Part shown: positions 21,237 to 34,200 of the stretch, piece by piece
How the letters are laid out: each line of letters opens with the position of its first letter
Numbering within the stretch: the first letter of the stretch is position 1
Source: Quercus robur
Taxonomy: Eukaryota; Streptophyta; Magnoliopsida; Fagales; Fagaceae
Direction of reading: 5' to 3'
Assembly (NCBI RefSeq): GCF_932294415.1
Contig: NC_065538.1
Coordinates: forward strand, 77,823,834-77,887,833
Length of the DNA: 64,000 nt
Position numbers and translations under genes: made by a program
The notes under the pieces: generated by a model
What the model saw: the letters and a program-made list of their open reading frames with translations, nothing else
Told to the model about the DNA's origin: nothing
Databases searched by the model: none

Positions 21237-21631
21237 TATACAACTAATAAAATCAGCAACCAATAAAATAGCATATTTACATTCAAATAACATTTACAAC
21301 CAATAAAATTAGCAAGTACAACCACCTTCAACAGAGACATTGCTTCACCCAAAATAGAATGACAAGAACAAAATCACAAATTAAATTGAATAATCAAGTG
21401 CTATTGTTCGTGCACAATACAAAATTTACAACATTGCATCTATTTCCTTGCACAAGTAAAGACTACAAAAATATATCTAACATGATTAGAGATTGAATAA
21501 TCATGTTCCTTGCACAAGTAAATACTACAAAAGAGATGTCTAACATCAAATCATCTATGTCAACTATGTGCTAGTATCTTTGCACTATACAAAAAATTAC
21601 TTGATTAGATATTGTCAATAATAATATTCCA

Positions 21632-22756
21632 TTATGATGCATATTTAGACCTTAACCTCTCCAAGATTTCCAAATGACGTAGACGAATGTATTCTTTTTG
21701 CTCAGGATTCATAGTTCTTGTATCTTTCATCATAAGTTCATCTTCCATTTTCCTCTTTTCTACTTTATTCTTCTCTTCCTTGATACGAATCAACTCTCTT
21801 CGTTCTTCGGATGCAATGAGCATTGCCTCTCTTCGTTCTTCTAATGCAATGCGCATACTTTACTTTTTCTCCTCATGCATTCTTCTCTTTTCTTCCTTGA
21901 TTTCGTCCAATTTGGAGGAAAGTGTTGGGACCACGTCATCACAATTCTTTCTTTTCTTTAATTTCTCCTTTTTGGCCTTCTTGCCTATAGGTCTCTCCAA
22001 GATCTTCATCTACATTTATTGAGCTTGCAAAGGTATGACAAGATTGTGTGGCTGGTCGTGTGGCTGGTTGTCTTGTGCGGGCCTTTAAACTATCTCTTAG
22101 AATCAACCACTTAGCTTCATTCCTCAAAATTCTCCAACAATGCTCCAATTGAAATACATTTTTGCAATTAATTTGATACATAGTTTTTGCATCTTCAATC
22201 TACAAAAGTAAAAAATTGAAAATAATAAGAATCATAAAACTAAAAGTGTTTTGATGTACAATACATATTAGATGTTGAGTTGAAATACCTTGTCATGCTC
22301 AGTTTTACCGCTTTCATTCCGGTTCTCAATTTGGGCCAAGCATCCACAGAACTTGTTGGTCTCCCTTTGAATTGTTGACCACCGACTATTTAAAGAATCC
22401 TTGGTGCGGTTAAATTTCTTGTCATTGTGGAAGGTAGACCAAATTCTCTCCCAAAATGTTGCATGTTTTTGGTCCGTCAATGTCACGGCATCTAAGCTAA
22501 TATTGAGCCACGCCGACACTAGCTTAATGTCTTCATCTATGGTGAAGTTGATTTCCCGTTGACCTCTCTTAGTAGTTGATTTTTTTGCAATAGGGGGTAT
22601 AGATTGTCCCATTTCAACTTGGGATGGAGATTGATGGACATTGACGTTTGAAGGCGGAGTGGACATCAAATTACTGCTGTCAAAAGACTCAAAACCTTGT
22701 TCATTGTCTTGTAAAATGTCAAGGAATAAGGGATTTTGATTTTGTGAGTCCATCAC
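21632..22756 (-). pseudogene. PIF/Harbinger Myb/SANT-like protein, disrupted
   Basis: The second protein of the transposon, a DNA-binding partner thought to recruit the transposase to the ends. Exon 1 is 22756-22289: an acidic N-terminus, a basic TKRGQR patch, then a trihelix/Myb-like block (FTIDEDIKLVSAW, WERIWSTF, NSRWSTIQ). A GT-AG intron follows, and exon 2 starts at 22199 (IEDAKTMYQ, EHCWRILRNEAKW). Near 21,995 the frame shifts by one base; the conserved PIGKKAKKEK segment continues in the next frame. An in-frame TAA after EEKK near 21,858 is followed by a Glu/Arg-rich coiled coil (RIALEERREAM... RHLEILERL) to the stop at 21632. The two lesions make it non-functional as one protein. Confidence 0.85.
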
Positions 22757-22759
22757 CTA

Positions 22760-25740
22760 ACAAACACCAAAGTAATTCAAAAGCAGCACTAATAAGCAAC
22801 AAAATTGAAAACAAAAAAGAAAAGGCATTTTTTAACATAGATTTAAGAGTATAACTCACTGAAAACACAAAGAACACCAACCATCCCCATTGACACATGA
22901 TCCATCCATGTCTAAAACACTAACATTATCAACAAAACTCTCAACTCTCATGTAAAACTCATATGCATTTATACTTATATTAACACAGAATCAAGGAAAC
23001 TCACAGCCAATACAACAACCAAAATTCATTTAACTGCACAGAGTTAATCAAATTCCACAATCACAACCAAGCACCCTTATGGTCTAATTCATTGACCAAT
23101 TCATGTACAAACACAAGAAAATCAAACCTTAAAGCAACAGAATTGAGAGCATGGAATTCAACCATAGAAATAATAAGTATTCAACCTCAAACCTCAAACC
23201 TCAAACACAAGATAAAACCTCAAACCTCAGAAAATCAAACCTCAAACCTCAAACACAAGATAAAACCCACATGGAATTCAACCTTAGAAATAATAAGTAT
23301 TCAACAGAATTCAAAAATAAACCAAAATTTAAACCGATTTCCCACAAATTATTCTCAAATGAAGAACTAAAAAAAGACTGATTTTATCAAATTTGGCTTG
23401 CAAAAGAGAGACAGAAAGACAAGCAATTAGCTATACAGTTTGCAACCTATAAGATTAGTCCTAGAATAAAAATAAAAAATTAAAGATTAGTCCTAGATTA
23501 AAATTGCTCCACAAGCAGAGACATACGCAATGAGAGGCAGAAGTTGAAGATTGGACACTGTAGGGAGCTCCTAATCGCCATCTCCGTGTTGGTGGGTGCT
23601 TCTAGCTGCAGCTACTTAGTGCTAATACTGATTCTATTAAGGGTTAGTCTTCTTTGTCCTGTTCCACAGCATTTATATGGCTTTCTTTTTGGTTGGGGAA
23701 AATGACTAGTTTAGGCTGTATGTTGAAGATTTCTAATCTAAGAAATGTTAGTGGAAATGGAAAGAAAAGAGAGAAGAATCAACATAGAGATTTATGTAGT
23801 TTGGGTGTGAGCAGTTAAGAATTCCACGTAGTTACGCTGCCTAGACAAGACCCAATACACCCGCCCGATAATCTAGTGACTTTTGCTAAGCAACAAAACC
23901 AGCCACAACAGCCAAAGGCTACAATACAGGGCAAGCTACCCCAAACAACAACTAGACAAAACCAGCTAAACTACACAGCCAAGTCCAATTATACATACAC
24001 ACTGACCAGGCACAAAATCTCAGCAGCTAACTAACCAAATACAAGGTAATCACGGCAATAAAGCTAACAACCAAATATCCACACAGTAAATTAGCTAGAA
24101 CTCTGTAACTACTAGAGTGTTGTACTGCCACACAAATCTAGTATTAAGCTTGAATTCAACATTTGAGATGCCCCATCATGTGTAGATTTTTTGTTGGCAA
24201 TTCTTTCATGGCCAACAAACAGTATATGTTTCTCAAGTATATCCCAAAGAAATTGTAAAACGAATATCAACATTATCTTCCACAAAATGTTCAAATAAAA
24301 CAGTTTTTTTCACCAGTTGAACATCTAAATACATAAATAGCAAAACTCTAGACAGAACTGAGAGCATCTTTTACCTCTGAGTAGTGGGTGTCCAAGTCCA
24401 CAGCTGCCCGTTGCTTAGGAGATTTGGTCCGTAAGAAAGGATTGTAACGGATAAAGTTTTTAGATCAAGCTACAAGAAACAAAATAATTTGAGCATCTTT
24501 TTGAGGAATAAGCTACTTGCAAAATTAAGTAACCGAACATAATAAATTTATATCGTTGAGAATTTTACAATAATTTATCGCTACAATAATTTATATAGTT
24601 TTCTTATTAAAACATAAGAAAACTATGAACATCAAACAAAGCAAGGGGGATAATGTCCCCAGGTAAGTATTCAACCCAAAATTGAAGTTCTAGCCCAACC
24701 CGAGAGTCCACCAAATCAGCACAGGGAAAACAGTCTGAAAGCTAAGTATATAACTAAGTAGTTTATAACTAGAATTGCTAAAATAACTTCGGGTGTGCTC
24801 CTGTTCAGTGTTTGGCTTTTATAAGAAAGTAGTTGGAACTAGAAGACGTGCTTTTGTTCTACGTTGCAACAATTTTTACAACTTTTAATCTCATAATTTA
24901 AGCTAAAAAGTGACGGAAAAAAATAATAGATAGGTCATAGATTGAAACTTTTTTGACCTATCAAGAACAAAGTTCATAAATTAAAACTCGTTCTCGCATT
25001 AGTGGGGTATAGGCATGGAAATATGGAATCGGGTGAATACGATGACTATCTATTCAAATCCAATCAGGTGATGCCACGCATAACACAAAAAGCTATCTTT
25101 TTATGCATTTCTTGATTTATATTTGTGGCAAGAGTTTCTCTTGTTGGTGTGGCAAGAGTTTCTCTTTTTTTTCTTTTTTATGTAGAACTATCCCATGGAG
25201 GTACTAAAACAGCACACCAGCTCTCAAAAATAACTTCGGGTGTGCTCCGAAGAATCCCTAAAAAAAAACCCCAAACCAGAAAAAATTTGAAACAAGAAAC
25301 CCCCAAAAAAATTAGTTTAGAGAAACTCCCAAGAATCTTGATTGAAACCAAAAAACTCTAAAATCTCAATGAGAAAAACCCATACCTTTTTTAGAGAAAT
25401 CAGCCCCAACGTCTGTCAATAGAGAAGATTCCGTCTGTCAATTGATCCACCCTTCTCACCGGAACTGCAAAACTCCCAAACCGATCACATTTTATTTCCC
25501 GTGGTGATGAGAATGAGCAAAAGAATTCGGACTGTAATATGAGAGGAAGAACTCAAGAGGGAGAGGGAAGCTGAGAGTGAGAGAGGCATTGGTGTGCTCA
25601 GTGAGAGGAGAGAGAAAAAAAAGAGCGAAAATGAGGTTTTGTTTACTGTACATATAATATTATTTTAAGGTATAAACGGGCTACAATGCCCGTGTAAATT
25701 TACACGAGTACTGTAGCTCGTTGAAAATTATAGATGGGTT
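22760..25740. other. Right interior of the Harbinger element
   Basis: No gene is supported. 23,180-23,280 holds short direct repeats of AACCTCAAACCTCAAAC and two copies of an approximately 40-base CACATGGAATTCAACC-type unit. 23,700-24,470 has the mixed composition of an inserted retroelement piece, but ends were not found. 25,125-25,360 contains low-complexity Lys-rich frames only. Confidence 0.45.
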
Positions 25741-25857
25741 TACACGATTTTAAATGGACTGATGTAGTGTGTTTTTTGCTTCAAAATGTGTAAAAATGGT
25801 CAAAATGTGTATTTTACACATTTATACACAATTATCCAAGGGCTGATGTGAATGCTC
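25740..25857 (-). repeat. Right Harbinger terminal inverted repeat and subterminal region
   Basis: Reads GAGCATTCACATCAGC on the reverse strand, then TTTACAC-type motifs and an internal ACATCAG box, mirroring the left end. TAA follows at 25858-25860. Confidence 0.85.
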
Positions 25858-25860
25858 TAA

Positions 25861-26494
25861 CCTTATCCTTGATTCTCAAAAAAAAAAAATAATAATAATT
25901 AAAAAAAAAAAATCTAACCTTATCCTTAAGCAAATGGCTGCCTCTACACCACTGATGTCTTCTTCGTAGAGATTTTTTATTTTACAAATATTATAGAATT
26001 TTAATTTATTGTGTCTAATTAATGATATTTGTTTTTTATTATCATGGTATATAATTGGTAATACATCAATTAATTTTGAGTACAAATAAAATTATTATAA
26101 ATTCCTATTAATTGTTCTATAGGTATCAATTTTATTTTTAAGACAAAAAAAAAAAAAAACAAAAAACAAAGCAAATATATATATATTTATTTATTTGTAT
26201 ATTGCACGACTTATCCACTATTTTTAAGTATAATTATATTTTTGTGAACCTTCTTAAAAAAACAAATTATTTTGTTCTTTTGTGTATAAATAAAAACAAA
26301 ACAAAACAAAAATCTAATGCAAATACGCACATATTTCCCACATGTTTCAAGATATTATAAGAGATGTGGACCAAAAAATTCATCTCCAAAACAGCATTTC
26401 CTTATCTAAAATCTTATCAATTCTCACTCACTCCATCAATAAAAGCTGAAAATCAGCTACAGTTACACACATTGGAAGAGACAGAACTATCAAA
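25861..26494. other. CRK-C upstream region
   Basis: AT-rich, with poly-A runs at 25,878-25,911 and 26,142-26,158. TATAAATA at 26,285 is a possible TATA box about 210 bases before the CRK-C start. No W-box cluster like that of CRK-B was noticed. Confidence 0.4.
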
Positions 26495-29400
26495 ATGACT
26501 TCTTTGAGCTTGAATCCCTCCATCACCCTTCTATTCCTTTCCATGCTTAGCCTCCTTAGCTTGACCACTCATGCAACTGCCCCAATTCACCTCAATGAGG
26601 TATGTGCAAACACCACTTTCAGCTCCAATAGCACCTACCAATCCAATCTCAACTCCCTCCTCTCTTCACTCTCCTCCAACGCCACACACAACCTTGAATT
26701 CTACAACACCACCAGTGGCGAAAACACCTCCAACCCCGTCTATGGCCTCTTCCTCTGCCGCGGTGATGTCACTCCTCAACTCTGCCAAGAATGTGTAGCT
26801 GCAGCAGTCAAAGAGATAACCAAAAAATGTTCCAGAGAAAAGGTTGCCGTCATATGGTACGATGAGTGCATGTTGCGTTACTCAAATCGGTCATTCTTTT
26901 CCACAGTGGACGAAAAGCCAAAGTTTGCCCTATTGAACACGCAGAATATCACTGAACAGGACAGGTTTAACAAGCTACTGGCTAAGTCAATGAATGAGAC
27001 AGCAGCTCAGGCCTCTAATGCTCCTATTGGTTCCAAAAAGTTTGGAACCAAAGAAGTGAATATCTCTGCTTTTCAAACACTGTACAACCTTGTACAGTGC
27101 ACAGCGGACTTGTCCAGAAACGATTGTAGTACTTGTCTTCAGGCTGCTATAAATCTTCTTCCATGGTGTTGTAGTGGAAAGCAAGGGGGAAGAGTCATTT
27201 TTCCGAGTTGTAATGTTAGGTACGAATTGTACCCTTTTTACCGGAAGGAAAATGCGACATTCATGCCTACATCAGCTCATACATTTTCACATCCAGGTTC
27301 GGTAACTGAACTTTGAATGCTTTTTCCCTTTTTAATTGTGTGATGCTATAGATACAAATTTTGTTATAAAAAAATTTACAAATTATTGAAGTTATGTGCG
27401 ATTATTTGCAAATGAAAAAAGTGATATTAATGATGAACTTATATGAAAACTAAAAAGAAGTTAACCACTTCAACATTTTGTAAAAATATTATAAAATAGT
27501 TTATAACCGTAATATTACTCTGTAATATTGGCTATTGGAACGGTGCTTCAATTTTCACAGCATACTTTATCATTCTTTGTCGTTACTGATAATTTTGTTG
27601 TGTATGATTTTACTGCGAGTCCTTCTCTCTTTAACGAATAGGGACAATTAGCTATGTACAAAGTCAGGTCCAAGTGGGTTACAACTCTAATGGATGGAGG
27701 CTTTAGATAAAACAAACACTATGGAGTAGGCAACAAGCCATTCCATTGGACCATTGCCCACCAACTTTGCTCGGTGAGGGGTAGAATGTAGACCAACCAT
27801 TGGCAGGGCTGATATCCCTCTATGATTCGATTCACTTTCCTGAGAAAGTAATTCTTGTAGCAACTTATACCAAGTCAAGTGTAAGTAGGGCTATCCAAGA
27901 AACTTGGCTACCTGATAGAACCGATGGAACCGACCGAAACCGACCGCCGGCGGCCCGAACTAATCCCTTCGACAGTCGGCCACGGGTTCCTTCTCTCAAA
28001 AACCGACTTCGGCAGGTCAAGTGGTGGGTGTCCTCCACCAAAATCTAAACCACCCAACCCGATCGGAAAACCACTTTAAGAAACTTTCAAATCTACCAGA
28101 TTCTATCCTGATCCGGCGACTATTAGGTCTTCAAAGCTCAGATCTAGCCACGTTTGGTCTTTCTCTGCTTAAATCCACTTAAATTCGGCAATGTTTAACT
28201 TAGATTTTCTAAGATTCAACAATGTTTGGCTTAAATCTACTTAGATCCAATGATGTTGGTCTCAGATCCGGTGACATTTGGCATAGATTCGACAAGGTTT
28301 GACTTAAATCTGGTCGAATCTTTCTCTCCTTCACTCAGATTGGACGAAGATCTACCACCTTCCACCCACCGCCGCTCCTTCATTGGTTTCGATCAAACCG
28401 ACCCAATCATCTGTCAGAGCTCGTCCGATTTGACCTGAACCACGAACCCGTTGACAGCCCTAAGTGTAAGTCACACACATAACCACTAATAGGTTTTGAG
28501 AAACGTACCATGCCTAGGTTGAATAATAGGTTTTGGATTAATACGGTAGATCTATTGAACATCCTTTCCTCCCCAGTAACAGTGTGTGGACTCCAAAGTC
28601 ATGTGAGGCCCACATTTTGTGAGAGGGATGATGCATGAGATATATTTTTCTCTCTTCTCTTCTTGATCAACATTCTAACTAAAAAAAAATTAATAAATAA
28701 ATTCTGATTCCATGTGAGAAATTTAAATCATTCAGTTTATGAAAAACATTTTTAGAGAATTTTTTTTTCCTCTTACATCAAAGAAACAAAAAGAAGAAGA
28801 ATGTTTTGTTTGATATTAAGTTTCTCAAAAAAAAAAAAAAAGTTGTTCAGCTCTTGAGTTGGTTGATTTTCCACCTATAGCTATCTTCTTTTCTTACTGT
28901 GAGTGATGACTGTCCATTTTCCTAAATTAATGAGCGAAATGATCCCCTCCTATTGATACATTAAACTCTCTCATTTTTAGTCAGATATGTGACAAATAAC
29001 ATTTATTTGATCTACATCTATTTCATCTAAAAAGAAAATGTAAGGAATTGGAGGATTAAATGGGAGGAAGTGGTCCGGCATACGACTCAAATTCCCCTCT
29101 CCACCTGCAATGTATCCAGAATTTTTTTAAAAATATATTGAAAAAAAAAGAAAAAGAAAACTCAAGCATACCAGCCAATCTTGCTATATAGTCAAATGGC
29201 ACTTTTGCCTTCATTTGTACGGAAAGGACTGGGGTCGCATCCTCAATTTTTTCAAGGGGAAACAAAAAGAAAAATGACTCAAAGTAGACTTATTGGACCT
29301 AAATAATTGAGTAATGTTTATTAAACATAAACTGTTTTACACAAATTTTACACACAAGTTACGATTTTCACTGCCTTTTGGAGTGTGCATACAACTGAGT

Positions 29401-32062
29401 AAAACAGTTTCTGTAAAACAAGTTTAACCCTATATATTTTATTGGGCAACTCTCTTCTAACGAGCTGTAAACTGTTGTCAATGAAACATGATATTGTTTA
29501 CGCAGGAAAGGACAAAAGCTCAACAGCAACGATAATCGCCATTGTTGTTCCAATAGCTGCCTTGGTGCTAGTCCTACTCATCCTATCCTTCTGTTTCCTA
29601 AGGAGGGCAAGAAAGAAGACCAATGCCATAAAGGGAGAGAGTACTAAGAAAGCTAATCATATCCTAAATTATCAAGGTAAGCAAGTAGTCTTATATTTAC
29701 ATCATATGTCACTTTCTTCTCATTTTCAAGTATACATGAAAATGATGTTAACATATTCGAGTGTGAGTGGTGTACTTCAAGTGTGAGTGGTGTAGTTAGG
29801 TAAATTTTCAAGTTCCACATTAGATAATAACCACAAATATAAGTGGTTAATATAACATAATTAGATTTATATATAAAGAAAAAAATTAATTGGACACAAA
29901 CCCATTAATTTAAGACATTTTTTTGTTTTAATATATATTTATATGATAGAATTTCAATCTATAATATTTGCTCTATGATAATTATTTTTTAACATCAGAT
30001 CAAGACGCCAATTGATTTTTGGATCACACCAAAATACCAATTGATCTTTGGTATAGGTGGGGTTTTAAAACAACTAGATCTCTTATTCGACAATAAGAGA
30101 CTTTACCAATTGACTTAACTGGAGCCTACGATTTAAGTTGTTCTCCAGGGAGTGTTAAAAACTACTTGTAGGTTAAATTTCTAGGATATATGGTAGTTTT
30201 TCAGAAAATGAGAAAGAACTTATTGATTATGTTCAAACTCTCACCTTATGATAAGCTAACATTGCTCTTTCTAGTGTAATATCTTACTTTATTTTTTGGA
30301 TGTTTAGCTGCAAGTGAATTAACAACTGTGGAGTCCTTGCAATTTGATTTTGGGACAATTGAAGCCGCCACAAACAAATTCTCAGATGACAACAAGAATA
30401 GTGAAGGTGGATTTGGTAAAGTATACATGGTATATATCAAAATTTTTTTTTTTTTTTTGGATACTCAAATAAGCATACGTAGCAAATTTACTGCATATAT
30501 ATAATCACAATTTAGATGTGAAAAGTTTTACCATGAACCTTATAGCTTAATTAGTTGACACCTTCTAGTATTTCTAATGAAACATTCAAAGTTTAAATCC
30601 CCTATCCCTATCCCCAATTGTCGAATTATCAAAAAAAAAAAATTTTGAAAAGCTTTCGAAGTACTGGAATTTAATAAATTCCATGAATTAAACTATTCTA
30701 AAGCTATTTAAAATACATACATTACCAGGGTACACTTCCTAGTGGACAAGAAATAGCCGTAAAGAGGTTATGGAAAAGTTCTGGACAAGGAGTAGAACAA
30801 TTTAAACAATTCAAGAACGAGGTTGAACTACAAGCCAAGCTTCAACACAAAAATTTGGCAAGGCTATTGGGATACTGCTTGGAAGGAGAAGAAAAGATAC
30901 TTATCTACGAATTTGTGCCCAATAAGAGTCTTGACAATTTTATATATGGTTTGTCTATCTAAACACGCATCCAATAGTTTTATGTGCATTTGGAATTCTT
31001 TGTTTTTATTTTATTTTATTTTATTTTTCTTTTGATGAACCGTTAGATTCAAAAAAACAAGGACAATTGGATTGGGAAACACGATATAAGATAATTGGAG
31101 GGATTGCTCAAGGAATACAATATCTTCATGAAGATTCTCAACTTAGAATTATACATTGTGATCTAAAGGCCAGCAGCATATTGTTAGATGCAGAAATGAA
31201 TCCAAAAATTTCAGATTTTGGTATCGCACGGACTCTTGAAGTTGATCAAACTCAAAGAAATGCAAGTAAAATTGTGGGGACATAGTAAGTTCCAAATGGT
31301 TTTTCTTCTAATTTGCATCATTAGAATTAATGCATTTATTCCAGTCCCATTCCAACTAATAAATCACTGAAAAAAAATTTATAAAAAATGCAAAAAAAGG
31401 TAATTTTGACACATTGAACTTGAAGAACATAATCATGAGGTTCCTCATTGTCATTTAGTAATACTATTATGTTTGTGATGTTGGTTTGCAGTGGTTATAT
31501 GTCTCCAGAGTACGCAATGCAGGGGGAATTCTCTGAGAAATCCGATGTGTATAGTTTTGGAGTCCTTGTCCTTGAAATTATCACCGGAAAAAAGAATAGT
31601 AACTTTGAATCAAAAGGGGCTGAGGACCTCTTGAGCTACGTGAGTATATAACATATAGTGTAATTTGTTTCCCTTTCTTAATGCCTAGGATCACCACTAG
31701 TAGCATGACATTCTGCTTTATAAAATGTGCAGGCATGGATACATTGGAGGGATGGGAGGCCCTTGGAATTGTTGGATCCAACTTTGGAAGGTTTTTATTT
31801 GATAGATGAAGCCATTAAATGCATCCAGATTGGCTTATTATGCGTTCAGAAGGATCCAGCTGACAGACCCACTATGGCATCAATAGTTCTCGCGCTTAAT
31901 AGCCACTCTGTTAGTCTACCAGCACCGCAACAGCCAGCTTTTTTCCTTCGCAACACAGACCAGAACTTGCTCCAAATGTCTATGGAGTCTGATCAATCTA
32001 CTAGCATGTCCATGTCATGGTCTGTCGATGAAGAATCTGTTACTGAACCACACGCTCGATAG
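26495..32062 (+). CDS. Cysteine-rich receptor-like kinase CRK-C, possible pseudokinase
   Basis: Exons 26495-27296, 29506-29676, 30308-30429, 30729-30948, 31047-31284, 31492-31639 and 31733-32062 are all GT-AG and in phase, giving 676 residues. The architecture and phases equal CRK-B. Signal peptide about 1-28; two DUF26 domains with C-X8-C-X2-C (Cys 88/97/100 and 202/211/214); membrane helix in exon 2; full C-terminal tail ending EPHAR. The kinase keeps Lys377, Asp477 and DFG (495-497), but the Gly loop reads SEGGFG (Ser356 for the first Gly), HRD reads HCD (Cys476), and the Asn of the catalytic loop is Ser482 (ASSILL). Three extra codons sit in exon 4 (EQFKQFK). These changes predict weak or no catalysis, while the open frame and splice sites are intact, so it may be a signalling pseudokinase or a young pseudogene. 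Confidence 0.87.
27886..28462. mobile_element. hAT-type MITE in CRK-C intron 1
   Basis: The ends are TAGGGCTATCC (left) and GTTGACAGCCCTA (right), a short imperfect inverted repeat. AGTGTAAG directly flanks both sides (27878-27885 and 28463-28470), an 8-bp duplication as in hAT elements. The 577-bp body has ACCGAACC-like motifs near the left end and repeated TCTTAGATCCGG-like units, and no coding capacity. It lies inside the 2.2-kb intron between the ectodomain and membrane-helix exons. Confidence 0.8.
30530..30645 (+). mobile_element. SINE-like element in CRK-C intron 3
   Basis: A-box-like TAGCTTAATTAG, B-box-like AAGTTTAAATCCCC and a poly-A tail at 30,630-30,642. The boundaries are approximate. 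Confidence 0.4.
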
Positions 32063-33520
32063 TTTACAGAAGCAAGGAATGCACAAGTTTTGGGCAAACG
32101 GGTGGGCATAAAGTTTAAAGCTAAGACATTAAATTATTTGGGTTTTTGTACAACGAGTCCAAGGCCATTACATTTTTAAAAACATCTTTTACGATCACTG
32201 ACATGAGCTGTTTTTATTGTATGTAATAAATGTGGCATCGGTACTGATGGACCGAAGTAGAAATATAATTCAAAATTCCAATCTCAACATCTTATGTTAG
32301 TAATTATAAAAAAATTATGTCGCATTACTCTTACAATGAAATAACCAATTGGCTTATTTATTGTGGGTTCTAGTTAGTTTAAGTGTTTAACTGATAAAAT
32401 ATCTAATGGTTGAATAAGATATCTGGAATTCAATCTCTACCTACACTAAAAACTGATTGGTGTCTTGGTCTAACTATAAAAAACTATTATCAGGAGTGGA
32501 CGTCATAGGTTGAAACTATCTTTTAAAAAAAAAAAAAAAAAAGGGTTATTTAACCAAAGAAAAAAGCACGCTGATTTTGAGGAATTGGATTCACTTGTAA
32601 TCAAGAGAGCATAATAATGGATGTTCTCATTGCAAGAAATGTTAATATTTGTGAAAATTCAACACGGTCACAATGGTCTCTACTCTTTTGTTAGAGATAG
32701 TATCTCATGTTCTCAATGGGAAGTAACAGTCTCTAATTTAGGGGTCACCCCCAGTAATTGTAAGGGTATATTGGAAATTTCCAATGTACGAGTCATATAT
32801 GGAGGCACCATAAATTATTGTAAACCTTCTATATGAATTTTTTGGCACTCACTCTTGTGGATGTAGGCACACTGTCAAATTACATAAATCTCAATGTGAA
32901 TTTGCTCTCTTTTTTTCTCTAATTTTACTATTATGCTAAGATCTGAAATCATCAATATTTCTATTGGCCTATCTAGCTAACAAAGGTAAAGGGATATTTT
33001 TTTTTTTTTTGATACATCAGTAGTTGGGGGTAGGTACGGGGATTTGAACTCTAAATGTCTTGGTTGGAAACATCAAGAGTTGTCAACCAATTAAATTATA
33101 AGACTCTTAACAATTAAAGGAACTAGTTGTAGAGCCAATGTGGATAAATAATTATTTTGCTTGGTAATATAATGTGTAATTTTTTCTCTAAAATTATTTG
33201 AAGATAATTTGTTCTCCCTAAAAATTAAACAATTTCTATTCTATCCAATTAGATCTATTTTGATCCAATTTGGTCCAATTCAACTCACACAGTCAATTTT
33301 AGTCTCCTTTAGTTCATGTTAGACTAATTAGGCCTCAAATTGATTCTTTTTGTAGGCTGCCTTTTCAGATTTAGCTTACAATTTTTTTTTTTTTTTTTAA
33401 TTTTTGAGTTGAAAAGTATGAAATTTTATTATATTTGGATTAAACTCTATAGTTTTGAGTTAATGAATACCAAGAAAATAGACATTATAAATTGGAAATA
33501 TGAGCCCTAAAAATGATAAA
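32063..33520. other. CRK-C 3' flank and intergenic DNA
   Basis: A SINE-like unit may occupy 32,440-32,542 (TGGTCTAACT, AGGTTGAAACT, poly-A). The rest shows only AT-rich sequence with poly-T runs at 32,998 and 33,379. No gene is seen. Confidence 0.4.
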
Positions 33521-33529
33521 TATTCAAAA

Positions 33530-34200
33530 GTCTCATTCGGTTCACATTGATTCTATTCGGTCCATTCTATCCTCTTTGGTCTAGTTTGGTCCTATTCAGT
33601 CGGTACGGTCCTAATTGGTTCATTTAGTCCATTCTATCCACTAAAGTTCTATTTGGTCCAAATCGGTACATTGGTTCTTATTTAGTCAACTTTGGTTTTA
33701 TTCGGTCCATTCAGTCCACATTAGCTCTATTTGGTCCATATTGGTCCTAATTTGTCCACTTTGGTCCTATTCAACCCATTTTGCCCACTTTGGTTCTATT
33801 TGGTCCTATTCCGTCAATTTTGTCCACTTCAGTCCTATTCGGGCCATTTGGTCCACTTGGTCATATTCAATCCATTTTGTCCACTTTGGTTCTATTTAGT
33901 CCACTTCGGTCCATTCGTTCTTATTTGGTCCACCTTGTTCGTATTTGGTCCATTCAGTTCATTCAATCCACATTGGCTCTATTTGGTCCATATTGGTCCA
34001 ATTTGGTTCTATTCGGTCCACTTTGGTTCTATTTAGTCTTTTTTGGTCCATTCCATCCACTTTAGTCTACTTCAGTCATATTCGGGCCATTTGGTCTATT
34101 TTGGTTATATTTAGTCCATTTTGTCTACTATGGTTCTATTTAGTCTACTTTGGTCCGTTTGTTCTAATTCGGCACAACTTGGTCTGATTCGGTCCATTGA
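33530..34200 (+). repeat. Degenerate GGTCC minisatellite
   Basis: Dozens of diverged 10-14 base units around TTTGGTCC, ATTCGGTCC and ACTTTGGTTCTATT, with higher-order blocks of about 40-50 bases. The translations in all forward frames are repetitive Phe/Leu/Ser/Gly peptides, so no protein is proposed. Sparser units begin near 33,240. Confidence 0.85.

Larger units (their letters stand above)
10422..25857. mobile_element. PIF/Harbinger transposon carrying nested insertions
   Basis: The left end GAGCAACCACATCAGC (10422) matches the inverted right end at 25842-25857, which reads GAGCATTCACATCAGC on the reverse strand. TAA directly flanks both ends (10419-10421 and 25858-25860), the 3-bp TWA duplication typical of PIF/Harbinger. 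The similarity extends about 110 bases inward and includes a second internal ACATCAG box. The element contains the two proteins of the superfamily, a DDE transposase (+, 11.6-12.9 kb) and a Myb/SANT-like protein (-, 21.6-22.8 kb), arranged convergently. Length is 15.4 kb because a minisatellite and a pararetroviral insertion lie between them. Both genes are broken, so it cannot move by itself. Confidence 0.88.
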
